DNA from: Mycobacterium sp. shizuoka-1
GTDB taxonomy: Bacteria > Actinomycetota > Actinomycetes > Mycobacteriales > Mycobacteriaceae
Assembly: GCF_002723835.1 (NCBI RefSeq)
Contig: NZ_BEWG01000113.1
Coordinates: forward strand, 1 to 61,534
Length of the DNA stretch: 61,534 nucleotides
Direction: 5' to 3'
Every line of letters begins with the position of its first letter. Position 1 is the stretch's first letter. Positions 32,807 through 41,253 of this stretch are shown here, piece after piece. Both the position numbers and the translations under genes were made by a program. A model generated the notes under the pieces. That model was given only the letters and a program-made list of their open reading frames with translations, was not told where the DNA came from and made no database searches.

Positions 32807-34342
32807 CTAGCCGGTCGGCGCGGGCGAGTACTTGACGATCAGCTCCTGCTTGTACAGCTTGCCGGTGTCGGTGCGGGGCAACTGCGCCTCGAAGGAGATC
32901 GACCGCGGACACTTGTAGTGCGCCAAGCGTTCCCGCAGCCAGCTCAACAGTTCATCGGCGAGTTCGTCGGATGCTTCCGCGGGGTCGACGAGCTGAACCA
33001 CGCCCTTGACGCTCTGGCCCATCTCGTCGTCGGGCACACCGAACACCGCGGCGTCCATCACCCGCGGGTGGGTGACGAGCATGTTCTCGGCTTCCTGCGG
33101 ATAGATGTTCACCCCGCCGGAGATGATCATGTGGTGGCGGCGATCGGTGAGGTAGAGGTAGCCGTCCTCGTCGAGGTAGCCGATGTCGCCGACGGTCATC
33201 CAGCCTTCGGCATGCCGTGAGGCCGCGGTCTTTTCGGCGTCGTTGAGGTACTCGAAGGAGTTGCCCCCCTCGAAGTAGATCTCGCCGGGCTCGCCGGGCG
33301 GCAGCTCGTTGCCGTCCTCGTCGAGGATGTGCAGGTTGCCCAGCATCGGCTTGCCCACCGATCCGGGGTGCGCCAGCCACTCCTCGGCGCTGATCAGGGT
33401 CGAACCGATGGCCTCCGAGGAGGCGTAGTACTCGTCGACGATCGGACCCCACCAGTCGATGATCTGTTTCTTGATGTCCACCGGGCAGGGGGCCGCGGCA
33501 TGCATGACCCGCTCCAGGCTGGAGATGTCGTACGAGTTACGCACGCTCTCGGGGAGTTTCAGCATTCTGGTGAACATGACCGGCACGAACTGACCGTGGG
33601 TGACGCGGTGGCGCTGGATCGCGTCCAAGGTGCCCTCGGCGTCGAACTTCTCCATCACCACCACCGGGATCCCGGCGCTCTGCATCGTCAGCGACCACAC
33701 CGACGGGGCGGTGTGGTACAGCGGTGCCGGGCTCAGGTAGACCCCGTTGGGGTTCATCCAGAACCCGACCAAGGCGCTCATCAGGCCCGGCGCCTCCGAG
33801 GGCGGCAGATGCGGCAGCTCACGCTTGATTCCCTTGGGCCGTCCGGTGGTTCCCGACGAATACTGCAGCAGATCGCCCTCGATCTCGTCGTCGATCGGGG
33901 TGCTGGGCAGGTCCGCGACGCAGTCCGGGTAGCTGCGCCAGCCGTCCAGTTCGCCGTCCGCGATCACCAGCAGTTCTGGCAGGCCGTTGGGCAGATGCTC
34001 GCCGAGCTGCTCGAGCACGGGCCGCAGCGCGCCGGATCCGATGATCGCCTTGGCCTCGCAGTTGTCGATGATGTAGGCGGCCTCGGCCGGCGTCAGGTGG
34101 GTGTTGATCGGCACGTAGTACAGCCCGCTGCGCCGGGCGGCCCACATCACGGTGTGGAAGTGTTCGTTGTTCTCCAGGAGCATCGCGACGGCGTCGCCCT
34201 CACGCAGCCCGGCCTCGCGGAACAGGTGCGCCAGCTGGTTGGCCCGCGCTTCCATCTCGCCGAAGGTGACGGTTTTACCGGAGGGATACAGGATGACGGC
34301 GGGTTTGTCAGGAGTGGCCTGCGCATGCTCTCGGATCTGCAT
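32807..34342 (-). CDS. fadD4: Acyl-CoA synthetase, FadD4-like
   Basis: A 511-residue ANL ligase. It has LLQYSSGTTGRPKGIK, DEYYASSEAIGST, MTVGDIGYLDEDGYLYLTDR, ISGGVNIYPQEAE and PRTDTGKLYKQEL with the catalytic Lys. It activates a free acid with ATP and CoA. ATG 34342 (MQIREHAQATPDK) was preferred to a TTG eight codons upstream because a TACAGT -10 hexamer ends 6 nt before it, predicting a leaderless mRNA. A hydratase gene follows. The neighbourhood with fadE3-like and Rv0216-like genes and pckG supports FadD4 (Rv0214). Confidence 0.88.
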   Translation of the reverse strand: MQIREHAQATPDKPAVILYPSGKTVTFGEMEARANQLAHLFREAGLREGDAVAMLLENNEHFHTVMWAARRSGLYYVPINTHLTPAEAAYIIDNCEAKAIIGSGALRPVLEQLGEHLPNGLPELLVIADGELDGWRSYPDCVADLPSTPIDDEIEGDLLQYSSGTTGRPKGIKRELPHLPPSEAPGLMSALVGFWMNPNGVYLSPAPLYHTAPSVWSLTMQSAGIPVVVMEKFDAEGTLDAIQRHRVTHGQFVPVMFTRMLKLPESVRNSYDISSLERVMHAAAPCPVDIKKQIIDWWGPIVDEYYASSEAIGSTLISAEEWLAHPGSVGKPMLGNLHILDEDGNELPPGEPGEIYFEGGNSFEYLNDAEKTAASRHAEGWMTVGDIGYLDEDGYLYLTDRRHHMIISGGVNIYPQEAENMLVTHPRVMDAAVFGVPDDEMGQSVKGVVQLVDPAEASDELADELLSWLRERLAHYKCPRSISFEAQLPRTDTGKLYKQELIVKYSPAPTG

Positions 34343-34348
34343 GGATGC

Positions 34349-34354
34349 ACTGTA
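34349..34354 (-). promoter_or_regulatory. -10 element for a leaderless FadD4-like transcript
   Basis: On the minus strand TACAGT (a TANNNT -10) is followed by six bases and then the ATG of the ligase gene. Transcription would begin at or next to the A of the ATG. No ribosome-binding site precedes either candidate start, consistent with leaderless translation, which is common in mycobacteria. Confidence 0.5.
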
Positions 34355-34377
34355 CGACAGGCCCAATTGACAGGCGT

Positions 34378-34394
34378 CAAGAAGGTCGTTCTTG
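34378..34394. promoter_or_regulatory. Inverted repeat CAAGAA-N5-TTCTTG upstream of the FadD4-like gene
   Basis: A perfect 6-5-6 dyad lies 36-52 bp upstream of the predicted ligase transcription start and 15 bp after the DUF4436 stop. Its position just upstream of -35 suits a regulator-binding site. It resembles the CAAG/CTTG half-sites of KstR2 but the spacing does not match that consensus. It could alternatively be a weak hairpin ending the DUF4436 transcript. Confidence 0.4.
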
Positions 34395-34408
34395 GGCCGC
34401 CGCCACGG

Positions 34409-35314
34409 TTAGTCGGAGCGGCGCGCCCAGGCCACCAGATAGATCACCATCGCGGCCACCAGCGCCATCAGCACCCAGATCACCAGCACCTCGTCGATCC
34501 AGGACCCCGCCGGTGGATTGCCGGGCAACACCGTACGCAGCGGCACCACCGAGAACAGCATGGCCGCAAACCACGTCGAGAACGGCGGCTGGAACTTCTT
34601 CTTGCCCAACAGCATTTCGATCGCGGCGTACAGGGCAATCGCCGGCAACGTCACCAGGACCAGGCAGATCCCGAGGATCAGTGCCATCGGCCCGCGTGCG
34701 CGGGTGAACGTGATGGTGGCGCTGTCGCCGGGGAACCCTGCCTGCGCGGAGGGCCCGGTCCGTTCGCTGCGGATGTCCCAGCCGTACAGCGACCCCGCCA
34801 CCTCGACCCGGGCCGGCACGAATCGCTGCGACCCTCCCTCGGGGCCCACCAGGACGTCCGCGCCGACACTGCCGATGGTGAACGTGTCGAACGGCCACAT
34901 GTCCGCCGCACCCTCGGCGACCATCGAGGTGCGGACCACCTTGGGCACCTTGCCCTTCGGAAACTCCAACTCGCCTAATTCGGCGCACGGGCACAGCCGG
35001 ACGGACATGTCCGTGGTCAGCTTGCCCAGCTCCGGATCCAGGAAACCGGTCTGCGGAATCAGTCGCACGTCGACCTCGACCCGGTGGTCCGTCGGGTGGA
35101 TCGCCGTCACCTCCAACAGCACGACGGTCACCGCCGACGCGTCGAGATTGCCGGGCTGCAACTCACGCGCGGAGCTGTCCAGCCAGAAGTAGCCGAGGAT
35201 GGATATGACGTAAATGGCGACGACGGCGCCGATCGTGACGATCCGCCACCGCCACCGGCGCAGCGGGGGCTGACCCTGCGACTCGACGGGTGCGTCGACG
35301 GTCGGGACGTCCAC
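34409..35314 (-). CDS. DUF4436-family membrane protein
   Basis: A 301-residue paralogue of the protein at 13576-14463. It has one N-terminal helix (IVTIGAVVAIYVISILGYFWL), an extracytoplasmic domain with VTVVLLEVTAIHPTDHRVEVDVRL, and three C-terminal helices ending VAAMVIYLVAWARRS. GTG 35314 is preceded by a TACCAT -10 and seven bases, which suggests a leaderless transcript. The gene lies upstream of the FadD4-like ligase on the same strand. Function is unknown. Both DUF4436 genes in the window adjoin acyl-CoA ligase genes, hinting at a lipid-envelope role. Confidence 0.85.
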   Translation of the reverse strand: MDVPTVDAPVESQGQPPLRRWRWRIVTIGAVVAIYVISILGYFWLDSSARELQPGNLDASAVTVVLLEVTAIHPTDHRVEVDVRLIPQTGFLDPELGKLTTDMSVRLCPCAELGELEFPKGKVPKVVRTSMVAEGAADMWPFDTFTIGSVGADVLVGPEGGSQRFVPARVEVAGSLYGWDIRSERTGPSAQAGFPGDSATITFTRARGPMALILGICLVLVTLPAIALYAAIEMLLGKKKFQPPFSTWFAAMLFSVVPLRTVLPGNPPAGSWIDEVLVIWVLMALVAAMVIYLVAWARRSD

Positions 35315-35321
35315 CGCACGG

Positions 35322-35327
35322 ATGGTA
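35322..35327 (-). promoter_or_regulatory. -10 element for a leaderless DUF4436 transcript
   Basis: TACCAT on the minus strand matches TANNNT and is followed by seven bases and then the GTG start codon at 35314. No purine-rich ribosome-binding site is present in that spacer. The rest of the gap 35328-35402 shows no other structure. Confidence 0.42.
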
Positions 35328-35402
35328 GCTATGCGCGGTCGCGCTCAGCGGCCTTTCGGACGGTTCGGCACTGGGTGATCCGGGGCCTGGCGGCCCGCCG
35401 GT

Positions 35403-37229
35403 TCAGTCGGCTTCGGCCAGGCGCTGCTTGAGCGCCTCGAACTCGTCGCGCACCCCGGTCGGCAACTTCTCGCCGACGAACTCGAACCACTCTTCGATCA
35501 GGGGCAGCTCGTCGCGCCACTCCTGGACGTTGACCGCCAGCGCCTCGTCGACATCGACCGGATCGGCGTCCAGCCCGGACAGGTCCAGGTCGCCGGCGCT
35601 CGGCACGATGCCGATCGGCGTCGTCGAGCCGTTGGCCTTGCCCTCGACGCGCTCGATGATCCACTTCATCACGCGGCTGTTCTCGCCGAAGCCCGGCCAC
35701 AGGAAACGGCCGTCGTCGCCGCGGCGGAACCAGTTGACGAAGAAGATCTTCGGCATCTTGGACTCGTCGGCGTTCTTGCCGAGGTTGATCCAGTGGGCGA
35801 AGTAGTCGCCGACGTTGTAGCCGAGGAACGGCAGCATGGCCATCGGGTCACGACGGACGGTGCCGACCTTGCCCTCGGCGGCGGCGGTCTGCTCGGAGCC
35901 CAGCGTCGCGCCGATGAAGACGCCGTGCTGCCAGTCGCGGGCCTGGGTCACCAGCGGCACTGTGGTCTTGCGTCGGCCGCCGAACAGGATGGCCGAGATC
36001 GGCACGCCCTGCGGGTCGTCCCACTCGGGTGCCAGCGTCGGGCACTGCGACATCGGGGTGCAGTAGCGCGAGTTCGGGTGTGCGGCCTTCTCGTCCGACC
36101 CGGGCTCCCAGTCGTTGCCCTTCCAGTCGATCAGGTGCTGCGGGTCGCCCTCGAGGCCCTCCCACCAGACGCCGCCGTCGTCGGTCATCGCGACGTTGGT
36201 GAACACGGTGTTGCCCGCCGCGACGGTCTTCATCGCGTTGGGGTTGGAGCTCCAGTTGGTGCCCGGCGCCACCCCGAAGAAGCCGAACTCCGGGTTGGTG
36301 GCGTACAGCCGGCCGTCCTTGCCGAACCGCATCCAGGCGATGTCGTCGCCGACGGTCTCGGCGCGCCAGCCGGGAATGGTCGGCTGCAACATCGCGAGGT
36401 TGGTCTTGCCGCAGGCCGACGGGAACGCCGCGGCGATGAAGTAGGCCTTGTTCTCCGGCGAGATCAGCTTGAGGATCAACATGTGCTCGGCCAGCCAGCC
36501 CTCGTCGTGAGCCATGGCCGAGGCGATGCGCAGTGAGTAGCACTTCTTGCCCAGCAGGGCGTTGCCGCCGTACCCGGAGCCGAAGCTCCAGATCTCGCGG
36601 GTCTCCGGGAAATGGGTGATGTACTTGGTGTCGTTGCACGGCCACGGCACGTCGTCCTGGCCCGGCTCCAGCGGGGCACCCAGTGAATGCAGCGCCTTCA
36701 CGAAGAAGCCGTCCTCGCCGATCTTGTCCAGCGCGGCCTTGCCCATCCGGGTCATCGTGCGCATCGACACTACGACGTATTCGGAATCGGTGATCTCCAC
36801 ACCGAGCTTCGGGTCGTCGGCGCCCAGCGGGCCCATGCAGAACGGCACCACATACATGGTGCGGCCGCGCATGCAGCCGCGGTACAGGTCGGTCATCAGC
36901 CCGCGCATCTCGGCGGGATCCATCCAGTTGTTGGTCGGGCCGGCGTCGATCGCGCGCTCCGAGCAGATGAACGTCCGGGACTCGACGCGGGCCACGTCCG
37001 ACGGCGCCGAACGGGCCAGATAGGAGCTGGGCTCCTCGGAATCGCTGAGCTTGATGAACGTCCCGGCGGCCACCAGCTGGTCGCACAACCGCTGGTACTC
37101 CTCGTCGGAGCCGTCGGCGAAGACCACCCGATCGGGCTGCGTGAGTTCGGCGACCTCCTGGACCCAGGCGAGCAGGCCCTGATGCTTGGTCGGTGCCGTA
37201 TCCAATCCGGGGACGGTCGCTGAAGTCAT
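35403..37229 (-). CDS. pckG: Phosphoenolpyruvate carboxykinase (GTP)
   Basis: A 608-residue GTP-type PEP carboxykinase, the gluconeogenic enzyme converting oxaloacetate and GTP to PEP, GDP and CO2. It is needed for growth on fatty acids or sterols, which suits the surrounding genes. The kinase P-loop and active-site Cys are in FPSACGKTN (residues 269-277, Cys273). FGSGYGGNALLGKKC and NWFRRGDDGRFLWPGFGENSRVMKW are also diagnostic. The start has a strong AGGAGA ribosome-binding site. The length agrees with mycobacterial Pck (about 606). A GC-rich dyad lies about 80-110 bp upstream. Confidence 0.97.
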   Translation of the reverse strand: MTSATVPGLDTAPTKHQGLLAWVQEVAELTQPDRVVFADGSDEEYQRLCDQLVAAGTFIKLSDSEEPSSYLARSAPSDVARVESRTFICSERAIDAGPTNNWMDPAEMRGLMTDLYRGCMRGRTMYVVPFCMGPLGADDPKLGVEITDSEYVVVSMRTMTRMGKAALDKIGEDGFFVKALHSLGAPLEPGQDDVPWPCNDTKYITHFPETREIWSFGSGYGGNALLGKKCYSLRIASAMAHDEGWLAEHMLILKLISPENKAYFIAAAFPSACGKTNLAMLQPTIPGWRAETVGDDIAWMRFGKDGRLYATNPEFGFFGVAPGTNWSSNPNAMKTVAAGNTVFTNVAMTDDGGVWWEGLEGDPQHLIDWKGNDWEPGSDEKAAHPNSRYCTPMSQCPTLAPEWDDPQGVPISAILFGGRRKTTVPLVTQARDWQHGVFIGATLGSEQTAAAEGKVGTVRRDPMAMLPFLGYNVGDYFAHWINLGKNADESKMPKIFFVNWFRRGDDGRFLWPGFGENSRVMKWIIERVEGKANGSTTPIGIVPSAGDLDLSGLDADPVDVDEALAVNVQEWRDELPLIEEWFEFVGEKLPTGVRDEFEALKQRLAEAD

Positions 37230-37309
37230 CGCTCTATCTCCTGCTTACTTTTATGGCCAGGACGCAGGCCGGATTCCGCGCCGAGACACGGTCCTCCCTG
37301 AAAAGTAGG

Positions 37310-37337
37310 TTAACGCGGGTGAGATACCCGCGGTTAA
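37310..37337. promoter_or_regulatory. Dyad upstream of pckG (TTAACGCGGGT / ACCCGCGGTTAA)
   Basis: An 11-12 bp inverted repeat with a single-base bulge and a 5-bp loop lies between pckG and the end of the upstream minus-strand gene (stop at 37354). It could be a terminator for that gene, although the following T-tract is poor, or an operator for pckG, lying 81-108 bp before its ATG. The flanking TTAA ends favour a protein-binding site. Confidence 0.5.
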
Positions 37338-37353
37338 TCGGGATTATGTCCGA

Positions 37354-38805
37354 TCACTCACAGGAACGATTCAGAAGCGCGTAATTGGAGCCCTTGCCCC
37401 GATTCAGCGCTTCCCGTTCGTCGCGGACCGCCGCCAGCGCCCGGGCGATCGCCGGTGCGCGCAGGTCGCGGGCCCGGGTGGCGCGGCCGGCGGCGGCCAC
37501 CTCGGTGCGGATGTCGCGGTCGATCCCGGCCAGGGTCTCGTCGGCCTGCGCGGCGGCAGCGGCGTCGCGTTCGGCCGCCGCCCGGCCCAGCTCCGCCTCC
37601 GCGGCCAACATCCGGACCGCCACCCACTCGTCGAGGGCGGCGCGCACCGAGGCGACGACCTCCACCACCCAGCGGTCCAGCACCGCCCGGTCGTGCAGCA
37701 CGGCCCGCAAGCCGGCCATCCACGCCGTCAGGACCACCCCGAGGATCGCTCCGCCGACCGCTCCGCCGACCGCCCACCGTGGCGCCAGGTCGGCGAACAC
37801 CCGGCTCACCGTCAGCGCGACCCCGAGACCGAAGCCCGCCCCCAACAGCAGCATCAACAGCGTCTCCGGGCCGCGTGACCGCAACGGCGCGGGACCCACT
37901 CGCACCACCGGCCGCGACGAGTCGGGATCGACGGGCAGGCCCAGCTCCGCACCGACGTCCGTCAGCACTGCGGTGACCTCGTCGGCGACGTCGTCGGCCA
38001 CGTCCTCGGCCCGGCATCGCACCTGCGCATCGAGGTCGCCGAGGGCACGCCGGCTCGCCCCGGCCACGTCGTCGCGGAGTTCGGCCCGCACCGATGCGCA
38101 CCGGTGACGCACGCACGAGGAGGACTGCAGCCGGGCCTGCTGGATGCGGGTGCGCAGCGCGATCGTCCGCTCGGTCTTGTCCCACTGCGTCCGCCGCACC
38201 GCCGCGGCGCGGTGCGCACGCAGTGCACTCACCCGCGCCTGTCGGTCGTCGACTTCGCCGTTCAGCCGGTCGTCGGCCGAAAGAAGCCGAACTTCCCACT
38301 CCCGCAATCGATTTCGCTGTACCAGCGTGTCGTCGGCCAGGACAGATCGCAGCGTCGCCACGAGGTCGTCGAGGATCGGAGGACCCAGGTCCGGGGCGGC
38401 GGCCACCCCCACCCACGGCACGTCGCGGTAGCGCGGCGCCACGTCGGCCAGCAGGGCACGGTTGGCGTCGAGAACCTCGCGCCAGGTGCGGTGCACGTCG
38501 ATCTTGGCCACCACGCCGATCACCGCATCGGTGTCGGCGGCGACCGACGTCAGCAGCGCGCAGTCCGAGCCGGCGAGCGGCGCGGTCGCCGACACCACGA
38601 ACACCACCGCCGCAGGCACCTCCCCCGCGCCGAGTTGATCCGCCTCGAGGACGGCGCACTCCGGCAGCCGGTCGCGCAGCACCGCGGCCACGCTGCTGGT
38701 GCCGGCCAGCCACGGGCCCGCCACCAGCACCGCTTCGCGACGGGACGGCGGCGGCGCCAACCCCAGCTCGAACTGAGCCACCATGGCGTCGATCGCGGCG
38801 GTCAC
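37354..38805 (-). CDS. Degenerate dynamin/GTPase-like membrane protein (Rv0210-like)
   Basis: About 483 residues. A GTPase-like N-terminus has VLVAGPWLAGTSSVAAVL at the P-loop position, with Thr replacing the essential Lys, and VIGVVAKIDVH in the place of NKxD. Long Arg/Ala-rich helical segments surround two transmembrane helices (LLMLLLGAGFGLGVALTV; AVGGAVGGAILGVVLTAWMAG). The arrangement recalls bacterial dynamin-like proteins. The GTG start overlaps the upstream partner stop (GTGA). By order and strand it corresponds to Rv0210, a protein without assigned function next to the mmpL3 region. Confidence 0.8.
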   Translation of the reverse strand: MTAAIDAMVAQFELGLAPPPSRREAVLVAGPWLAGTSSVAAVLRDRLPECAVLEADQLGAGEVPAAVVFVVSATAPLAGSDCALLTSVAADTDAVIGVVAKIDVHRTWREVLDANRALLADVAPRYRDVPWVGVAAAPDLGPPILDDLVATLRSVLADDTLVQRNRLREWEVRLLSADDRLNGEVDDRQARVSALRAHRAAAVRRTQWDKTERTIALRTRIQQARLQSSSCVRHRCASVRAELRDDVAGASRRALGDLDAQVRCRAEDVADDVADEVTAVLTDVGAELGLPVDPDSSRPVVRVGPAPLRSRGPETLLMLLLGAGFGLGVALTVSRVFADLAPRWAVGGAVGGAILGVVLTAWMAGLRAVLHDRAVLDRWVVEVVASVRAALDEWVAVRMLAAEAELGRAAAERDAAAAAQADETLAGIDRDIRTEVAAAGRATRARDLRAPAIARALAAVRDEREALNRGKGSNYALLNRSCE

Positions 38806-39704
38806 GACGGCGGCCCCGCAGACTGCACCGCACCACCGGCGCGTTCCCACATCCGCAGCGATCCGCGGGCGATGTCGGCGCCGCAGGATCGGTGCAGCCG
38901 CGACACCGGGCCGCGGGAGTAACGCTGCCAGGTGATCGCGCGACGCAGGTGGGCCGCCGCAGTGACGTCGTCGTCGACCGTCATCCCGGCGGCCCGCACC
39001 ACCGCCACGGCAGCGGCCATCCGGGCCGCGACCGCATCATCACCGGTCGGGAAGGTGGCGACGTGCGCGCGGATCAACCGGTGATAGCGCACCGTGGCGG
39101 CGGTCGCGTCGACGGCGGCCAGCACCCCGTCGATCCCGCTGGCTCCTCGCAGCGCGGCCCGCACCCCGGCCGCGCCGTGACCGTCCCGCAGGGCGAGCAC
39201 CGCGTGGGCGATGCCGAAGAGGTCCAGCGCGGTGAGCAGGCGCCGGCGCAGCGCGCGGGCCACCCGATGCGTGCCGGCCGCGAACCGGTCCGGCGAGCCC
39301 AGATCGGCCGGGTCGCTGGTCAGCGCCTGCAGCGCGGCGAGCAGCTCGTCGTCGATCACGGTGTCGTCCAGTGCGGCGAGCGCCGCCAGTCCGGCCACCG
39401 GGTGCACTGCCACCCCGGCGAGTTCGCCGAACACCCGGCAGCGCGCGGCGGCCGCCGCCATCGGCCCCGCACCGCCGAAGCCGGTCAGGTCCGCCTTGGT
39501 GAGGACCGCCACGACCGGCCCGGGCGAGGCGGCCAGCGCGTCCAGGTCTTCGGGTTTGAGCGCCTCGGCCAGCACATAGACGTCCAGGTCGGCGGGCCCG
39601 GGTGGGTCGGCGACGAGCACGCCCGCGGCCCGCAGCACCCCGGCGACCGTTGTCCGGCCGCATCCGGGGCGGCCGAGGACCCTGACCCGCACCACACCGG
39701 ACAT
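38802..39704 (-). CDS. GTPase-like protein with altered Walker A (Rv0209-like)
   Basis: About 300 residues. The N-terminus has VRVLGRPGCGRTTVAGVL, a P-loop in which Arg replaces Lys, then a weak switch region and VVAVLTKADLTG, a TKxD guanine-specificity motif. The remainder is Ala/Arg-rich and helical with no membrane helices. ATG 39704 was chosen. It overlaps the following membrane-anchored partner by 4 bp, so the two probably work as a pair. Both P-loops are degenerate, which makes nucleotide hydrolysis doubtful. It is divergent from trmB. Confidence 0.78.
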   Translation of the reverse strand: MSGVVRVRVLGRPGCGRTTVAGVLRAAGVLVADPPGPADLDVYVLAEALKPEDLDALAASPGPVVAVLTKADLTGFGGAGPMAAAAARCRVFGELAGVAVHPVAGLAALAALDDTVIDDELLAALQALTSDPADLGSPDRFAAGTHRVARALRRRLLTALDLFGIAHAVLALRDGHGAAGVRAALRGASGIDGVLAAVDATAATVRYHRLIRAHVATFPTGDDAVAARMAAAVAVVRAAGMTVDDDVTAAAHLRRAITWQRYSRGPVSRLHRSCGADIARGSLRMWERAGGAVQSAGPPS

Positions 39705-39797
39705 GCTGGCACCCGCCGACCTGTGGCGCGAGCCACTACCAGGCGAAGGCAACTGTTGGGTATCAATCTGCACCACGGTGCGGGTACACCCTCATTC

Positions 39798-40556
39798 ATG
39801 AGCGACCATGGACAAATGCATGCGCAGCGCCACGGTGGCTCAGCCACGCCCGACGTCTGGCCAGCGCATCCCCATCCCCGCATCACCAGCTTTCGCTCGC
39901 GGCGTTCGACGCTGACCGAGGCCCAGCAGGACGCCTGGGATCGGCTCTGGCCGCAGATGGGCACCCAGGCCCGCAACGGCGAGCAGCCTGCCGGGCTGCT
40001 GGACACCTCCGCGTGGTTCGGCAGGCAGGCACCGGTGGTGCTGGAGATCGGGTGCGGCACCGGGACGTCGACCCTGGGTATGGCGCTGGCCGAACCGGAG
40101 ATCGACGTGGTGGCCGCCGAGGTCTACAAGCGCGGGCTGGCGCAGCTGCTCAGCGCCGTCGACCGGGAAGGCGTCGACAACATCCGGCTGGTCCGCGGCG
40201 ATGCCGTCGACGTGCTGGAGTACATGTTCGGTCCCGGCTCGCTGACCGGAGTGCGGGTGTTCTTCCCCGATCCGTGGCCCAAGTCCCGCCACCACAAGCG
40301 CCGGCTGCTGCAGCCCACCACCATCGCGATGATCGCCGACCGGCTGCGGCCCGGCGGCGTGCTGCACGCCGCCACCGACCACGCCGGATACGCCGAACAA
40401 ATCGCCGAAGCCGGTGACGCCGAACCGCTGCTGCGGCGGGTGCAGCCCGGTGACGAGCTGCCGATCTCGGTGCAGCGGCCGATCACCAAATACGAGACGA
40501 AGGCCCGCCACGCAGGCAGCGCGGTGACCGAACTGCTGTGGATGAGACGACCATGA
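39798..40556 (+). CDS. trmB: tRNA (guanine-N7-)-methyltransferase
   Basis: A 252-residue TrmB that methylates G46 of tRNA using S-adenosylmethionine. It has VVLEIGCGTGTSTLGMA (SAM motif I), VRVFFPDPWPKSRHHKRRL (the TrmB signature PDPWPKxRHxKRR) and PITKYETKA near the C-terminus (TxYExK). ATG 39798 was chosen; the longer frame runs antisense through the GTPase-like genes. Its stop overlaps the next start (ATGA). The order trmB, NYN protein, mmpL3 is the conserved mycobacterial one. Confidence 0.96.
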   Translation: MSDHGQMHAQRHGGSATPDVWPAHPHPRITSFRSRRSTLTEAQQDAWDRLWPQMGTQARNGEQPAGLLDTSAWFGRQAPVVLEIGCGTGTSTLGMALAEPEIDVVAAEVYKRGLAQLLSAVDREGVDNIRLVRGDAVDVLEYMFGPGSLTGVRVFFPDPWPKSRHHKRRLLQPTTIAMIADRLRPGGVLHAATDHAGYAEQIAEAGDAEPLLRRVQPGDELPISVQRPITKYETKARHAGSAVTELLWMRRP

Positions 40557-41245
40557 GTGTGATGGAAGACGCCGCGGCCGCCCCGGCTCCGCCCGACGGC
40601 GACGAGCAGCCGGTGAACCCGTCGATCCTGAGGGTGCTGCTGGTCTGGGATGCCCCCAACCTGGACATGGGGCTGGGGTCGATCCTCGGCGGCCGGCCCA
40701 CGGCCGCCCACCGGCCGCGGTTCGACGCGTTGGGACGCTGGCTGTTGACCCGCACCGCCGAACTGTCGGCCGGCCACCCGGAAATTTCGGTGGAACCCGA
40801 GGCGACCGTCTTCACCAACATCGCGCCCGGCAGCGCCGACGTCGTCCGCCCCTGGGTGGAGGCGCTGCGCAACGTCGGTTTCGCGGTCTTCGCCAAGCCC
40901 AAGGTCGACGAGGACAGCGATGTGGACAGCGACATGCTGGCCCACATCGAGTTGCGCCGCCGCGAGGGCCTCGCCGCGGTGCTCGTCGCGTCGGCCGACG
41001 GGCAAGCCTTCCGCGCGCCGCTGGAGGACATCGCCCGCGCCGGGACCCCCGCCTACGTGCTCGGATTTCGTGAACATGCCAGCTGGGCATTAGCGTCGGA
41101 TACCTTGGAGTTCGTCGACCTGGAGGACATTCCTGGTGTTTTCCGAGAGCCACTGCCGCGAATCGGCCTAGATTCGCTACCAGAGCAGGGGGCGTGGCTA
41201 CAACCGTTCCGGCCGCTGTCCTCACTACTGACATCGCGCGTGTAG
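40553..41245 (+). CDS. NYN-domain (PIN-like nuclease fold) protein, Rv0207c-like
   Basis: A 230-residue NYN/LabA-type protein. RVLLVWDAPNLDMGLG (about residues 28-43) supplies the first acidic residues, DSDVDSDMLAHIELRR the middle acid cluster, and AAVLVASADGQAFRAPLEDI the third. The NYN fold is related to PIN and FLAP nucleases, so an RNA-processing role is plausible but unproven. ATG 40553 overlaps the trmB stop by 4 bp. mmpL3 begins 45 bp downstream with a seven-codon ORF between. It is conserved next to mmpL3 in mycobacteria. Confidence 0.85.
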   Translation: MSVMEDAAAAPAPPDGDEQPVNPSILRVLLVWDAPNLDMGLGSILGGRPTAAHRPRFDALGRWLLTRTAELSAGHPEISVEPEATVFTNIAPGSADVVRPWVEALRNVGFAVFAKPKVDEDSDVDSDMLAHIELRRREGLAAVLVASADGQAFRAPLEDIARAGTPAYVLGFREHASWALASDTLEFVDLEDIPGVFREPLPRIGLDSLPEQGAWLQPFRPLSSLLTSRV

Positions 41246-41253
41246 GAGAACCC

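Noticed and set aside
34378..34394. KstR2 box
   Set aside because: Half-sites resemble CAAG/CTTG, but the spacing differs from the KstR2 consensus AnCAAGnnCTTGnT.
38094..39797. Upstream extension of trmB to 820 residues
   Set aside because: It runs antisense through both GTPase-like genes. The trmB signature region and ATG 39798 give the normal family length.
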